Source of the DNA: Rikenellaceae bacterium DTU049
GTDB taxonomy: Bacteria > Bacteroidota > Bacteroidia > Bacteroidales > DTU049
Reading direction: 5' to 3'
DNA: 60,521 nucleotides
Assembly: GCA_001513285.1 (NCBI GenBank)
Contig: LFTI01000087.1
Span: forward strand, 1-60,521
Below the pieces are notes generated by a model. It saw nothing but the letters and a program-made list of their open reading frames with translations. It was not told the DNA's origin and made no database searches. Made by a program: the position numbers and the translations under genes. Shown piece after piece: positions 1 to 9,052 of the stretch; the first letter of the stretch is position 1, and each line of letters opens with the position of its first letter.

Positions 1-99
1 TCAATTTTTCTTTATTTTTTTTAAAATAAAATATTCAAATTGACTTTTTAAGGGATGACTAATTAATATTTTATATCATAATATTTTAAGAATTATTAG

Positions 100-178
100 G
101 TTAATATTTAACTGTCCAATAATATATAAAATTATTCTCTTTTAATTTTTACCCATATAAAACGTTATAGAACCAAAC
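100..178 (-). repeat. Dispersed repeat, copy C (end fragment)
   Basis: Read on the minus strand, this stretch runs 'GGTTCTATAACGTTTT', then '...GGGTAAA.ATTAAAA...' and 'ATTATTGGACAGTTAAATAT'. The same order is found on the plus strand near 15736-15823, and the first half again at 53999. It lies directly downstream of the stop codon of the neighbouring minus-strand T9SS gene. The remainder of the element would extend toward or beyond the left window edge. It is probably a non-coding mobile (MITE-like) repeat. Confidence 0.7.
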
Positions 179-191
179 TTTTATAAGCCCA

Positions 192-3143
192 TTAATATAT
201 AACTAATACTTTCCCAATTAAATTATGAAATTCTCCTTTTTCTAAATCAGCAAATTTAATGACATAAACATAACTATCTGATTTTACTAATTGACCATTG
301 AATGTACCATCCCACCCTTGATTTATATCTATAGTATAGAATAATTGTTTTCCCCATCTATCATAAATTCTCATTTCAAAAGTATTCGGATTTATGTTAG
401 TCCCCTTAATATTAAATAATTCATTTAAATCGTTTCCATTTGGTGTAAATGCATTAGGAATATAAAAGGTACTAGCCTCTTCTTTAATAATTATATTTGC
501 TCCCACTGTATCTACACATCCATATTCGTCTGATACTAATAAAATAACATGGTATTCACCAGGATTTGTATATGAATATGTAGGAGAATATTCTGTTGAT
601 ATATTTCCATCACCAAAATCCCATTCATAAAAACTCGCACCAGTAGAATAGTTTTCAAAATATATTATTGGATCTTCAATAGTTGTGATTTGTGGTTTAG
701 GTGCAAAATTTGCTTGAGGCATAGGGGCTTCTGTCAGCGTTATAGAAATAGATGAGCTACATCCATTAGCATCGATAACTGTTAAATTATAATTTCCAGC
801 AGAAATATTATTTAAATTTCCACTATTCGCTCCATTAGACCATTGATAAACATATGGAGGAATACCACCAGTTACATTGGTTATTATATTCCCATCTGAT
901 TGTCCACAATGTGATTGTGTAGTGGTATAATGAATTGTTGGCAATGGATGAACAGTTATTGTAACTTCTGCTGTGCCAGTACAACCTTCATTAGTAGTTC
1001 CTGTAACAGAATACGTTGTAGATGTAGATGGTGCTATAGTAATATTATTTCCCGTGAAATTATTACTCCAAACAAAAGATGTGACAGGTATATCAGAATT
1101 AGCTATCAATGTTGTACTTGAGCCAATACAAATCGATAATTGTGAAGGATCAATACTTACCGTCGGCAATGGATTTACCGTTACACTTATAGTGGCAGTG
1201 CCTGTACATCCTGCATTTGTCCCTGTTACTGTATATGTCGTCGTTGCATTTGGTGTTACTGTTATACTTGCTGTGCTGTCTCCTGTGCTCCAACTATATG
1301 AACTTGCTCCACTTGCCGTTAATACTGAGGTGTCACCTGAACATATTGACGATGGTGTAGCTGTAACATTAATTGTTGGTGAAGAACTCACTGTAATTGT
1401 AACAGTTGCAGTATTTGAACATCCTACTCCATTTGTTCCCGTTACAGTATATGTCGTCGTTGCATTTGGTGTTACTGTTATACTTGCTGTGCTGTCTCCT
1501 GTGCTCCAACTATATGTACTAGCTCCGCTGCCATTTAAAACTATAGAATTTCCAGTGCATATTTGAGGATTGTTTGGAGTTATTTGTACAGAGATGTCAT
1601 TAATGTTTAAAAAAGTACTTATAGAATCTTCCATACAAGATTCAGGTCTTGTAAAATACATTGTTAAATTATATGTACCTGAAGATTGATAACTATGTGA
1701 AATATTTACTCCATTTGCAGTATTACCATCACCAAAATCCCAATGTATATTGTAAATATGAGAAGATGTATCAGCTATAAATGTTATTAATTGGTTATTG
1801 CAAATAGTATCATGGAATAAGCTATATGGTATAGTATCATTATTAATTACAATAGATAGCTCTATTTGTAGAGCTTTAACATTGGCTCCAGCCAAGTAAC
1901 CATAAGAATCTACATTACCAAAGCCATAAACTATAGCTGTAAATCCGCTATCCGAATCTAGAATATGAGTTCCTTGATCAATATTTATTCTTATGTATGA
2001 AAATAAATTATTTGATGGTACAGTTGACCATCCAGTTAAAGTACTACCATCTAAAGTAACCAAGTTAGTATTGGCTGTTTTAGTAATAATATTAGTATAA
2101 AATTGATTAATTACACTAGTACTAAAAGCTTGAAAAACAATATTATCAATAAATTGCTCAACAGGAGATAAAATTATCATAAATGGATCAGAAGTAACAT
2201 TATCGCAAGATGTACCTTGGCTATATTGAGCAACAGATATAGGATTATTTGATGTAATAAAAGAAGCTTGACTTAAAGAAGTTTCATAATATTGGCCAGC
2301 ATTTAAATTAATTGGTGTTCCACCATTTATCTGAATTGATGTAGAATTTTCCATTGCTAATATTCTAAATTGGTCACTACTACGAGTCATTAGAGGTGAA
2401 GTAATATAATTTTTACCCCATGTTTTTAAAGGTAGCATTTGTTCATATAGGTGATCACAATATGAACATGTGGTTGGTACATTAGCACATTTATTACCAG
2501 CAAATACTGCGAAATTATTACAAGAATTTAGATTTGTTGCTTTTACAGTGGAACCAGTGAGATCGCCATAAGATTGGACCATATAAACTTCTCCAGCATT
2601 TAATGTAATGTCGAATGGTACATTTGCTCCTACACCTCCTATTACAGCAGCTTTAGGTATTATTTGTATAGATGTATTATTTTCTATACCAATAATTATA
2701 AATTCAGATGGATTATTTGATAATACTGTATATGACATTATCATATATTGGTCACCAAGAGCTTGTACTGGCAAGACTAAAGTGGCATCTGAGGAAGCAT
2801 TTCTTTGATTAGCAGCATATACTGCTATAGGATTGTTAGATACTACATGAACACCTTTATTTAAAACCACATTACTATTCTCAATATTTGGATTTTGAGC
2901 AGCAGGTATTTGAATTCCTATCGATGCGTTAGCTCCAACAGTGAAATCTTGGCTCCATCCACTACCAGGCATACTTACAGTACCTGTTGCACCTTGTGGA
3001 GATGTAATATAGATAATACAATTGGTAGGAACATTATAATTTTGCATAAAAGATACCCAAAAATCATTTCCTAAGGTAGAATATTGTGCATTTAAATTTA
3101 AAAAATTTAATAAAAATGCAAATAACAAAAGAAATTTTTTCAT
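192..3143 (-). CDS. T9SS type B secreted protein with IgGFc-binding-like N-terminus, PKD and Ig-like repeats
   Basis: A 983-residue exported surface or secreted adhesin-like protein. A signal peptide (about residues 1-19, ending NLNA) is followed by a region resembling the IgGFc-binding N-terminal domain ('GNDFWVSFMQNY', 'ITSPQGATGTV') to about residue 420. Next come a PKD module ('IHWDFGDGNTANG'), three Ig-like repeats with 'YSWSTGDSTASITVTP', a SprB-like repeat ('GGIPPYVYQWSNG'), a second PKD ('YEWDFGDG') and a type B C-terminal sorting domain ('IPNAFTPNGNDLNELF', 'WDGTFNGQ') over the last ~85 residues. The C-terminal domain implies export by the Por/type IX system. A TAAATTTG promoter lies 41 nt upstream, so it may be transcribed apart from the upstream pair. 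Two repeats are identical over 70 bp of DNA. The ligand is unknown. Confidence 0.9.
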   Translation of the reverse strand: MKKFLLLFAFLLNFLNLNAQYSTLGNDFWVSFMQNYNVPTNCIIYITSPQGATGTVSMPGSGWSQDFTVGANASIGIQIPAAQNPNIENSNVVLNKGVHVVSNNPIAVYAANQRNASSDATLVLPVQALGDQYMIMSYTVLSNNPSEFIIIGIENNTSIQIIPKAAVIGGVGANVPFDITLNAGEVYMVQSYGDLTGSTVKATNLNSCNNFAVFAGNKCANVPTTCSYCDHLYEQMLPLKTWGKNYITSPLMTRSSDQFRILAMENSTSIQINGGTPINLNAGQYYETSLSQASFITSNNPISVAQYSQGTSCDNVTSDPFMIILSPVEQFIDNIVFQAFSTSVINQFYTNIITKTANTNLVTLDGSTLTGWSTVPSNNLFSYIRINIDQGTHILDSDSGFTAIVYGFGNVDSYGYLAGANVKALQIELSIVINNDTIPYSLFHDTICNNQLITFIADTSSHIYNIHWDFGDGNTANGVNISHSYQSSGTYNLTMYFTRPESCMEDSISTFLNINDISVQITPNNPQICTGNSIVLNGSGASTYSWSTGDSTASITVTPNATTTYTVTGTNGVGCSNTATVTITVSSSPTINVTATPSSICSGDTSVLTASGASSYSWSTGDSTASITVTPNATTTYTVTGTNAGCTGTATISVTVNPLPTVSIDPSQLSICIGSSTTLIANSDIPVTSFVWSNNFTGNNITIAPSTSTTYSVTGTTNEGCTGTAEVTITVHPLPTIHYTTTQSHCGQSDGNIITNVTGGIPPYVYQWSNGANSGNLNNISAGNYNLTVIDANGCSSSISITLTEAPMPQANFAPKPQITTIEDPIIYFENYSTGASFYEWDFGDGNISTEYSPTYSYTNPGEYHVILLVSDEYGCVDTVGANIIIKEEASTFYIPNAFTPNGNDLNELFNIKGTNINPNTFEMRIYDRWGKQLFYTIDINQGWDGTFNGQLVKSDSYVYVIKFADLEKGEFHNLIGKVLVIY
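1231..1300. repeat. 70-bp exact direct repeat, copy 1
   Basis: This 70-bp stretch, 'gtatatgtcgtcgttgcatt...caactatatg', is identical to 1447-1516, with a period of 216 bp (72 codons, in frame). It encodes the 'YSWSTGDSTASITVTPNATTTYT' strand of two consecutive Ig-like modules. Neighbouring Ig repeats in this and the next gene are diverged, so this pair looks recently duplicated or gene-converted. Confidence 0.95.
1447..1516. repeat. 70-bp exact direct repeat, copy 2
   Basis: Second copy of the 70-bp exact repeat at 1231-1300, inside the same secreted-protein gene. In-frame recombination between the copies would remove or add one 72-residue Ig-like module without breaking the reading frame. 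Confidence 0.95.
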
Positions 3144-3184
3144 ATATAATATTTTTAAATTTTATAAACAATTTTTTCTCTAAA

Positions 3185-3192
3185 CAAATTTA
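3185..3192 (-). promoter_or_regulatory. Bacteroidota -7 promoter element (TAAATTTG)
   Basis: The plus strand reads caaattta, which is TAAATTTG on the minus strand. It lies 41 nt upstream of the ATG at 3143 in the 138-bp gap between two T9SS genes and matches the TAnnTTTG consensus. Confidence 0.5.
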
Positions 3193-3281
3193 ATATATTT
3201 TTTTAATTATCTCTATTTTTTAAATATTTTAGCTATAATATATAATATTTTATTTTTAATTTAAAATAAAAGTATATTTTA

Positions 3282-5630
3282 TTAATGAATAACATTAATA
3301 ACTCCTCTATAAATTTTATCTTTCATATTTAAAGTTGTAAATTTTATTACATAGATATAGGTATTAGAATTTATTTCTCTATCATTTTTGTCAGCAATAT
3401 TGCCATCCCACGGCTTATTAATATCAGTAGTATGAAACATTAATTTACCCGTTTTGCTATAGATAAAAATTTCATAACTTTCTGTATCTATCCCCTGTAT
3501 AAATGGAGTAAAATAATCATTTAGATTATCTCTATTTGGTGTAAAGGCATTAGGTATAAATATTTGAAAATTCTCAATAACAACGATTGAATCTTCATAT
3601 ACGGATGTGCAATTATATTGATCTGTAGCATACAAAGTAACTACAAAAGTGCCATCATTTGTATATCTATGAGTTGGATTAGCTTCTTCGCTATAAGTGC
3701 CATCACCAAAATCATATAAATAATTTGTAGCTCCTATAGTATAATTATAAAATTCAATAGGTTCACCATCCATATACCAAGTATAAACACTTGGAGTAAA
3801 TCTAGCATTAGGTCCAGACCAATAGGGAACATTGATGCTAGCTTCTTGAGTACATAAATCATCTGTTATAGTCACGAAATAAGTACCACTTTGCAAATTA
3901 TATAATTCATTAGTATCTAAAATAGAGTTATGACTCCAATGATAAGAAATAGGGAATAAATTACCAGTAACGTTTATAATAATTGTACCATCTCGATTTC
4001 CACAATGTTCTGGAGAAGATTGTGTTGTAAAAGTAAAAGGTGGCTTAGTTTCAATGAAGGTTTGCCCAACAGTTCTACAACCATTAGCATCGGTTACAGT
4101 TACAAAATATACCCCACCACTTAGCTCAGTAATAGTTTGTGTAGTTGCTGGAGGAATAGTATTCCATAAATATTGATATGGTGGAGTACCAGTCAAATTA
4201 GTGATTTCTGCTAATCCATTATTGGCATTACAATAAGCTGGTTGAGTATTTATGTCAAAGCTAGGTAGAGGATTTACAGTAATAGTAACTGTGGCAGATG
4301 AACTACAATTTGTTCCAAGGAAACCTGTTACAGTATATGTAGTAGTTTGATTAGGTATAATCATTAAATTTGCACTATTGCTACCATTACTCCAATGATA
4401 ATTATCTGCACCAGTTACGTGTAGATATGCTGTATCACCAATGCAAATTGCAGTATCATTAACAACAAGTTGTGGATTGGTTAATACTGTTACGATAGCA
4501 GTTGCACTGTTTGTGCAACCATGATTATCTGTTCCTGTAACAGAATATGTGGTAGTAGTTGTTGGATTTACTTGAATAGTATTAGTATTTTGTCCATTGC
4601 TCCAGCTGTAATTTGTAGCTCCTTGTGCAGATAAAATAGCTGTATCTCCTAGACATATAGTTTGATTATTTACAGTGATAGTAGGCAAGGAATAAATATT
4701 TATAGTAATTGAATTTGAATCAGTACAACCCTCAAGACTAGTACCAGTAACGCTAAATGTAGTTTGTTGATTAATAATTGGATTGATAGTTTGAGTATTT
4801 TGCCCATTTGACCACAAATAACTATTAGCTCCGTTAGCGGTAATATCGACTGAAGAACCTTCACATACGGTAGAAGGATTGGCTATAATAGTAATATTAG
4901 GTAAAGGATTTACTACAATAGTAGCTGTAGCACTAGCAGTACATCCTAAAGAACTAGTACCTGTAACTGTATAAATAGTAGTTGTAGTAGGATTCAAATT
5001 TAATGAAAATTGATTGCTACCATTATTCCATTGATAGCCAATGGCGTCGCCAGTTACTGAAATTGTACCAGTTTCACCATTACAAATTGTATCATTAGTA
5101 GTCGAAATAGTTGGACTACTTGCTATTAAAATAAATATTGATAAAGTAGAATAGCATCCATTGGGTGCCGTGCCTGTAACTTGAAAAAGTGAAGAAGTAT
5201 CAACAGAAATTATTATTTGATTTGTATTATCGCCAGTATTCCAATTGTAATTTGTTCCTGGAATATCAGAACTAACAGTTATGGTATCATTACCGCCAAT
5301 ATCACAAAAAACAGTTGTAGTAGCTGAATAAGATAGATTAGGTTTAGGTAAAACTGTTATCGTTACTGTCGCAGAAGCAGTTTCACTAGCTGGAGATGTT
5401 CCTGTAACTGTGTAAGTAGTTGTAAGTGTAGGAGATACATTAATAGAATTTGTAGTACTGTCATTAGACCATAAATATGTAGTGCCAGGAATATTACTGT
5501 TTGCATTCAAACTAATAATATCGCCATTACAAATAGATGTGTCACTCGGTGAAATGCTTACTACCAATTGCCCATAAGTAAAACTTATGTTAGTTAAAAA
5601 TAAATAAAATAAGACTAAATAATTCTTCAT
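3282..5630 (-). CDS. T9SS type B secreted protein with tandem Ig-like repeats
   Basis: A 782-residue predicted exported protein. After a signal peptide (about 1-20, 'ISFTYG|Q') come about seven Ig-like modules, each with a 'Y.WSNG....I.V.P..TTTYTVTGT' core, to about residue 490. These are followed by two SprB-like repeats ('LTGTPPYQYLWNT', 'CGNRDGTIIINVTG'), a PKD domain ('YLYDFGDGTYSEEA') and a type B sorting domain ('IPNAFTPNRDNLNDYF', 'PWDGNIADKNDREIN'). It starts 15 bp after the preceding gene's stop, so the two are probably co-transcribed. The repeat architecture suggests an adhesin or extracellular matrix protein. No enzymatic domain is visible. Confidence 0.88.
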   Translation of the reverse strand: MKNYLVLFYLFLTNISFTYGQLVVSISPSDTSICNGDIISLNANSNIPGTTYLWSNDSTTNSINVSPTLTTTYTVTGTSPASETASATVTITVLPKPNLSYSATTTVFCDIGGNDTITVSSDIPGTNYNWNTGDNTNQIIISVDTSSLFQVTGTAPNGCYSTLSIFILIASSPTISTTNDTICNGETGTISVTGDAIGYQWNNGSNQFSLNLNPTTTTIYTVTGTSSLGCTASATATIVVNPLPNITIIANPSTVCEGSSVDITANGANSYLWSNGQNTQTINPIINQQTTFSVTGTSLEGCTDSNSITINIYSLPTITVNNQTICLGDTAILSAQGATNYSWSNGQNTNTIQVNPTTTTTYSVTGTDNHGCTNSATAIVTVLTNPQLVVNDTAICIGDTAYLHVTGADNYHWSNGSNSANLMIIPNQTTTYTVTGFLGTNCSSSATVTITVNPLPSFDINTQPAYCNANNGLAEITNLTGTPPYQYLWNTIPPATTQTITELSGGVYFVTVTDANGCRTVGQTFIETKPPFTFTTQSSPEHCGNRDGTIIINVTGNLFPISYHWSHNSILDTNELYNLQSGTYFVTITDDLCTQEASINVPYWSGPNARFTPSVYTWYMDGEPIEFYNYTIGATNYLYDFGDGTYSEEANPTHRYTNDGTFVVTLYATDQYNCTSVYEDSIVVIENFQIFIPNAFTPNRDNLNDYFTPFIQGIDTESYEIFIYSKTGKLMFHTTDINKPWDGNIADKNDREINSNTYIYVIKFTTLNMKDKIYRGVINVIH

Positions 5631-5645
5631 TTATTAAAAATTAAA

Positions 5646-8393
5646 TCATTTTACAACTGTAATTGAACCTTTATATACTTTATTAGGATTGTTTGGTCCA
5701 TTTCCTGTAAATAAAACATAATAATATGTACCACCTGGCTGGTCTTTAGCATCCCAAGTATTATCATAACCATTAGCTTCATAAACAGTATTTCCCCATC
5801 TATTTAAAATAGTAAGTTCAGAATAAGGATATTTATCAATATTTTCAATATAAAATACATCATTTATGCCATCACTATTAGGAGTAATTACATTAGGGAT
5901 TTTTAATATATCATCTAATAAGACCACATCATAATAACTAGTATCTGAGCATCCCCATCCATTAAATGCAACTAGCGTGATAGTGTATTCACCTTCATTC
6001 ATATATGAATGAGATACATAATCTATAGTAGACGTTGTAGAATCTCCAAAATCCCATAATATATGAGTATCTCCATTACTTTCATTATAACATTGAATAG
6101 TGTAGGTAGGATCATTACTTGCATATATTATCGTTGGATATATATATCCATTAGCATTTGGTCTAGGATAAACTGTTATTAAATCTTCATAATGAGCTGT
6201 AGTATCACAACCAAATTCATTGGTTACAGTAAGCCAAACATCTATATTCCCTGGTGTATTAAATTTATGTAAAGGATTATAAATAGTATCACCAAAACTC
6301 CATAAATATTTATTAGTAGGAAAATATTCATAATTAGTTTCAACAAATTGTACATATAGTGGTTGACAACCAATGGTAGGTTCTGCCATAATATTCACAG
6401 GTGGTAAGTCATGAAGTTCAATTAGAGAAATACTATCATTAACATAACAACCATAATCATCATAAACGTATATTGTATAATTACCTTTTGGTAGACTATC
6501 GAAAATATTTAAGTTAGAATTGATATTATTAGGCAAGAGTGTATAATTATAAGGTGGTGTGCCACCATTAGCGTTTATCATTATTATACCCGTTGAATCA
6601 TGCTCACACCAAATATCAACTTTATCTAAATTCACATATATTGGTGGATTACTAGCAACATTTACGCTATCACTCACACTGCAGCCGCCTTCATCTGTTA
6701 TTGTAACACTATAAGTACCCACTCCTACCATTATTGAATCAATTGGAATATTTGTAATAGTATCTCGATTTGTAGACCAATGAAAATTATATGGAGGCAT
6801 ACCATTATTTCCCCAAGCTATTATTACTCCATTTGTCATACCTTGGCATAAAACTGTATCCCCTACAATATTCATATTTAATGATGGAGCAGAAGTCATT
6901 AGTTCTGGTGGAAATATAGAATCATGAAATCCTGCTATTTCCCATGTATCATCCATCCATGTCAAAGCAAAATCAGTTATATGCAAGGTATCATCTAGAA
7001 AAGGACCGAAATGAAAACTAAAATTAGCTTTATCAGCTGATAAATTTTGTTGTTGTCCACTAAAACATGCTTCATTAACTTCATCTATATCTACACATAA
7101 ATGAGGTAAATCATTTATTGCTTGCTTTATTAAATTTAAATCAATATTAAGAGTAAAATCCAAACCAGTAATACCAAAATTAAGAACTATACTATCCCAT
7201 ACATGATTATTGAATTCATTTTCCATAAAATGTAATATTGGTCCAGTAGATAAACTATCCAGTCCGAAACAAGGCCATAAAATATTCAGATTATTACCAA
7301 CTTTGAAAGTAATTGTATCATTTATGCCACTTTGAACAATGTTATTATTAGTATCAACTTCTTCATATTGAACAGGTGTTGGGAAATGAAAAGTAGTATA
7401 TAAAGTAGGGCAAAAAGTTAAATCTTGATGTAAATAATGATTAGTAAATAAGCTTGCTTGATCTATTAAGGTATAATCTAAGCTAATATTAATATTAGCA
7501 TCATTAACAATTTGAATTGTACCGCTCAAAAGATCAATAAAGTCATTAATAGCATCTGCAGTAGACCCTCCTATTATTTCTCCCATAAATTGGATAAATT
7601 GTATTATATCTAGTCCTAGAGTCATGTAATAATCTTGTCCTTTAGCTATTAAGCATTTATTAGGTAATATGTAATCATTGTATGAAGCAATATATGGTAT
7701 ATCAGCCCATAGAGATAGACCTATTCCACCTATATCATTAATAATAAGTGGGATAACTTGACTTTGACATATATCAGGATAATCATTTACAATACATGGA
7801 TAAGTGGCAATCCCAGTATAAGTATTTAACTCAATTAATGTTAAGGAATCATAGGGGACACCCACATTAAAAATATTTATTGGAGTACAACCTCCGACAC
7901 ATAACTGTCCACTTAAATCTATATTTGCGCCAAATGAAAAATTCATTCCTATAATTCCTTCTTCAGGGAAATGAGGATTTAAGTAAGCACTTGGCAAAAC
8001 TGTATAATCGGAGTTTATAGTAGCCCATTGACCTGGAATGATTGTACCATAATCAGGAAATGTGAGAGTAATATCAACTGGATAATTAATATCTACCCAT
8101 CCATTATTAAATCCACTAGCATAATATGTTAGTGCCATAGATAAATATGCATTTAAATCAAATTCTGCTCCCCAGTCTCCTAAAATTCCTAGATCTTCAA
8201 TGTGCCCAAAAGTTTGGTTTTCGCTAAAAGTATAATTGAAAATATCTTGGTGTATATTCAAACTCCAAGTACTACCATTAGGCCCCCACATATATTGATG
8301 ATTCAAAGCCCAATCGATAGGGTGATGTACTGTATATGTTTGACAAAAAATATTTATTGGCAAAATAAATAATAAAATATATATTTTTCTCAT
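5646..8393 (-). CDS. T9SS type B secreted protein with unique N-terminal region
   Basis: A 915-residue exported protein. A signal peptide (1-17, 'INIFC|Q') precedes about 480 residues I do not recognise, rich in aromatic and beta-type segments. Then come SprB-like modules ('GMPPYNFHWSTNRDT', 'GGTPPYNYTLLP'), two PKD-type modules ('YLWSFGDTIYNP', 'ILWDFGDSTTST') and a type B sorting domain ('IPNVITPNSDGINDVFYI', 'NTWDAKDQPGGTYYYVLF'). It sits between the 159-residue exported protein (14-bp gap) and the Ig-repeat protein (15-bp gap), giving a likely three-gene transcript. The unique N-terminus probably carries the specific binding function, but nothing in the sequence identifies a ligand. Confidence 0.85.
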   Translation of the reverse strand: MRKIYILLFILPINIFCQTYTVHHPIDWALNHQYMWGPNGSTWSLNIHQDIFNYTFSENQTFGHIEDLGILGDWGAEFDLNAYLSMALTYYASGFNNGWVDINYPVDITLTFPDYGTIIPGQWATINSDYTVLPSAYLNPHFPEEGIIGMNFSFGANIDLSGQLCVGGCTPINIFNVGVPYDSLTLIELNTYTGIATYPCIVNDYPDICQSQVIPLIINDIGGIGLSLWADIPYIASYNDYILPNKCLIAKGQDYYMTLGLDIIQFIQFMGEIIGGSTADAINDFIDLLSGTIQIVNDANINISLDYTLIDQASLFTNHYLHQDLTFCPTLYTTFHFPTPVQYEEVDTNNNIVQSGINDTITFKVGNNLNILWPCFGLDSLSTGPILHFMENEFNNHVWDSIVLNFGITGLDFTLNIDLNLIKQAINDLPHLCVDIDEVNEACFSGQQQNLSADKANFSFHFGPFLDDTLHITDFALTWMDDTWEIAGFHDSIFPPELMTSAPSLNMNIVGDTVLCQGMTNGVIIAWGNNGMPPYNFHWSTNRDTITNIPIDSIMVGVGTYSVTITDEGGCSVSDSVNVASNPPIYVNLDKVDIWCEHDSTGIIMINANGGTPPYNYTLLPNNINSNLNIFDSLPKGNYTIYVYDDYGCYVNDSISLIELHDLPPVNIMAEPTIGCQPLYVQFVETNYEYFPTNKYLWSFGDTIYNPLHKFNTPGNIDVWLTVTNEFGCDTTAHYEDLITVYPRPNANGYIYPTIIYASNDPTYTIQCYNESNGDTHILWDFGDSTTSTIDYVSHSYMNEGEYTITLVAFNGWGCSDTSYYDVVLLDDILKIPNVITPNSDGINDVFYIENIDKYPYSELTILNRWGNTVYEANGYDNTWDAKDQPGGTYYYVLFTGNGPNNPNKVYKGSITVVK

Positions 8394-8407
8394 ATTATAT
8401 ATTTGTT

Positions 8408-8887
8408 TTAATTTTTAATTTCTAAAGTTTTAAATGATTCTGTTAGATAGGTGAAAAAGATTTCATCTATTTCATTGGGATATGCCGCTGTTAATATTAC
8501 TATATGTGAGTCATCGCCTGTAAAATATGTTGTTCTAATAATATTAATTTTTTTATCACCTTCATTTATCAAAATATATCCTTTTAATAATATTCCACTT
8601 TTATAATCTATCTGATAATTATTTTCAATTAATAGTGGAATGATATTATTTTTTTGAAAAAAATTATTTGTATCAAAATTCTTTTTAAAATTTTCAAAAT
8701 TTTTATTTGGAAGAATTTTTATTTGAATATTAATAAATCCTAATGAATCTTGATAATTATAAATATCATTTGTTGCAGAATTATCTATATATTCAATTCC
8801 CTCTGGTGGATTATAATTAATAGTTTGACTAAATAAAATTTGAGAAAAAATTAATAAAATGCTAATTAATAAAAATTTATTATTCAT
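8408..8887 (-). CDS. Small exported protein of unknown function
   Basis: A 159-residue protein with a clear signal peptide ('LLISILLIFSQILFS|Q', about 1-20) and a short beta-rich body ('YNPPEGIEYID', 'HIVILTAAYPNEIDEIFF'). There is no lipobox cysteine and no T9SS tail, so it is probably periplasmic. It is the first gene of the minus-strand secreted-protein block. A TAAATTTG element 17 nt upstream supports the ATG start and a promoter here. The later part ('GDDSHIVILTAAYPNEID') recalls small PsbP/DUF1795-like proteins, but this is only an impression. I do not recognise the family. Confidence 0.75.
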   Translation of the reverse strand: MNNKFLLISILLIFSQILFSQTINYNPPEGIEYIDNSATNDIYNYQDSLGFINIQIKILPNKNFENFKKNFDTNNFFQKNNIIPLLIENNYQIDYKSGILLKGYILINEGDKKINIIRTTYFTGDDSHIVILTAAYPNEIDEIFFTYLTESFKTLEIKN

Positions 8888-8904
8888 TTGTTTTTTATTT
8901 ATTG

Positions 8905-8912
8905 CAAATTTA
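8905..8912 (-). promoter_or_regulatory. Bacteroidota -7 promoter element (TAAATTTG) for secreted-protein block
   Basis: TAAATTTG on the minus strand, 17 nt before the ATG of the 159-residue exported protein. It is likely to drive that gene and the two T9SS genes behind it, which follow with gaps of 14 and 15 bp. Confidence 0.55.
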
Positions 8913-9052
8913 AAATAATTTTTTAAATAAATGATTAATTTAATAAAAAAAATTGATTATTTAGAAATTAAAATTTAAAAAAATACACTGATAATTAATA
9001 TAATTATATCTAAAGTAATTATAAAAATTAAATCTAGAGAGAAATATAAAAT

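Noticed and set aside
973-1566. 197-aa plus-strand ORF inside the first T9SS gene
   Set aside because: It is the reverse frame of the Ig-like repeats; the repetitive sequence keeps the opposite strand open. The minus-strand gene has a signal peptide and sorting domain.
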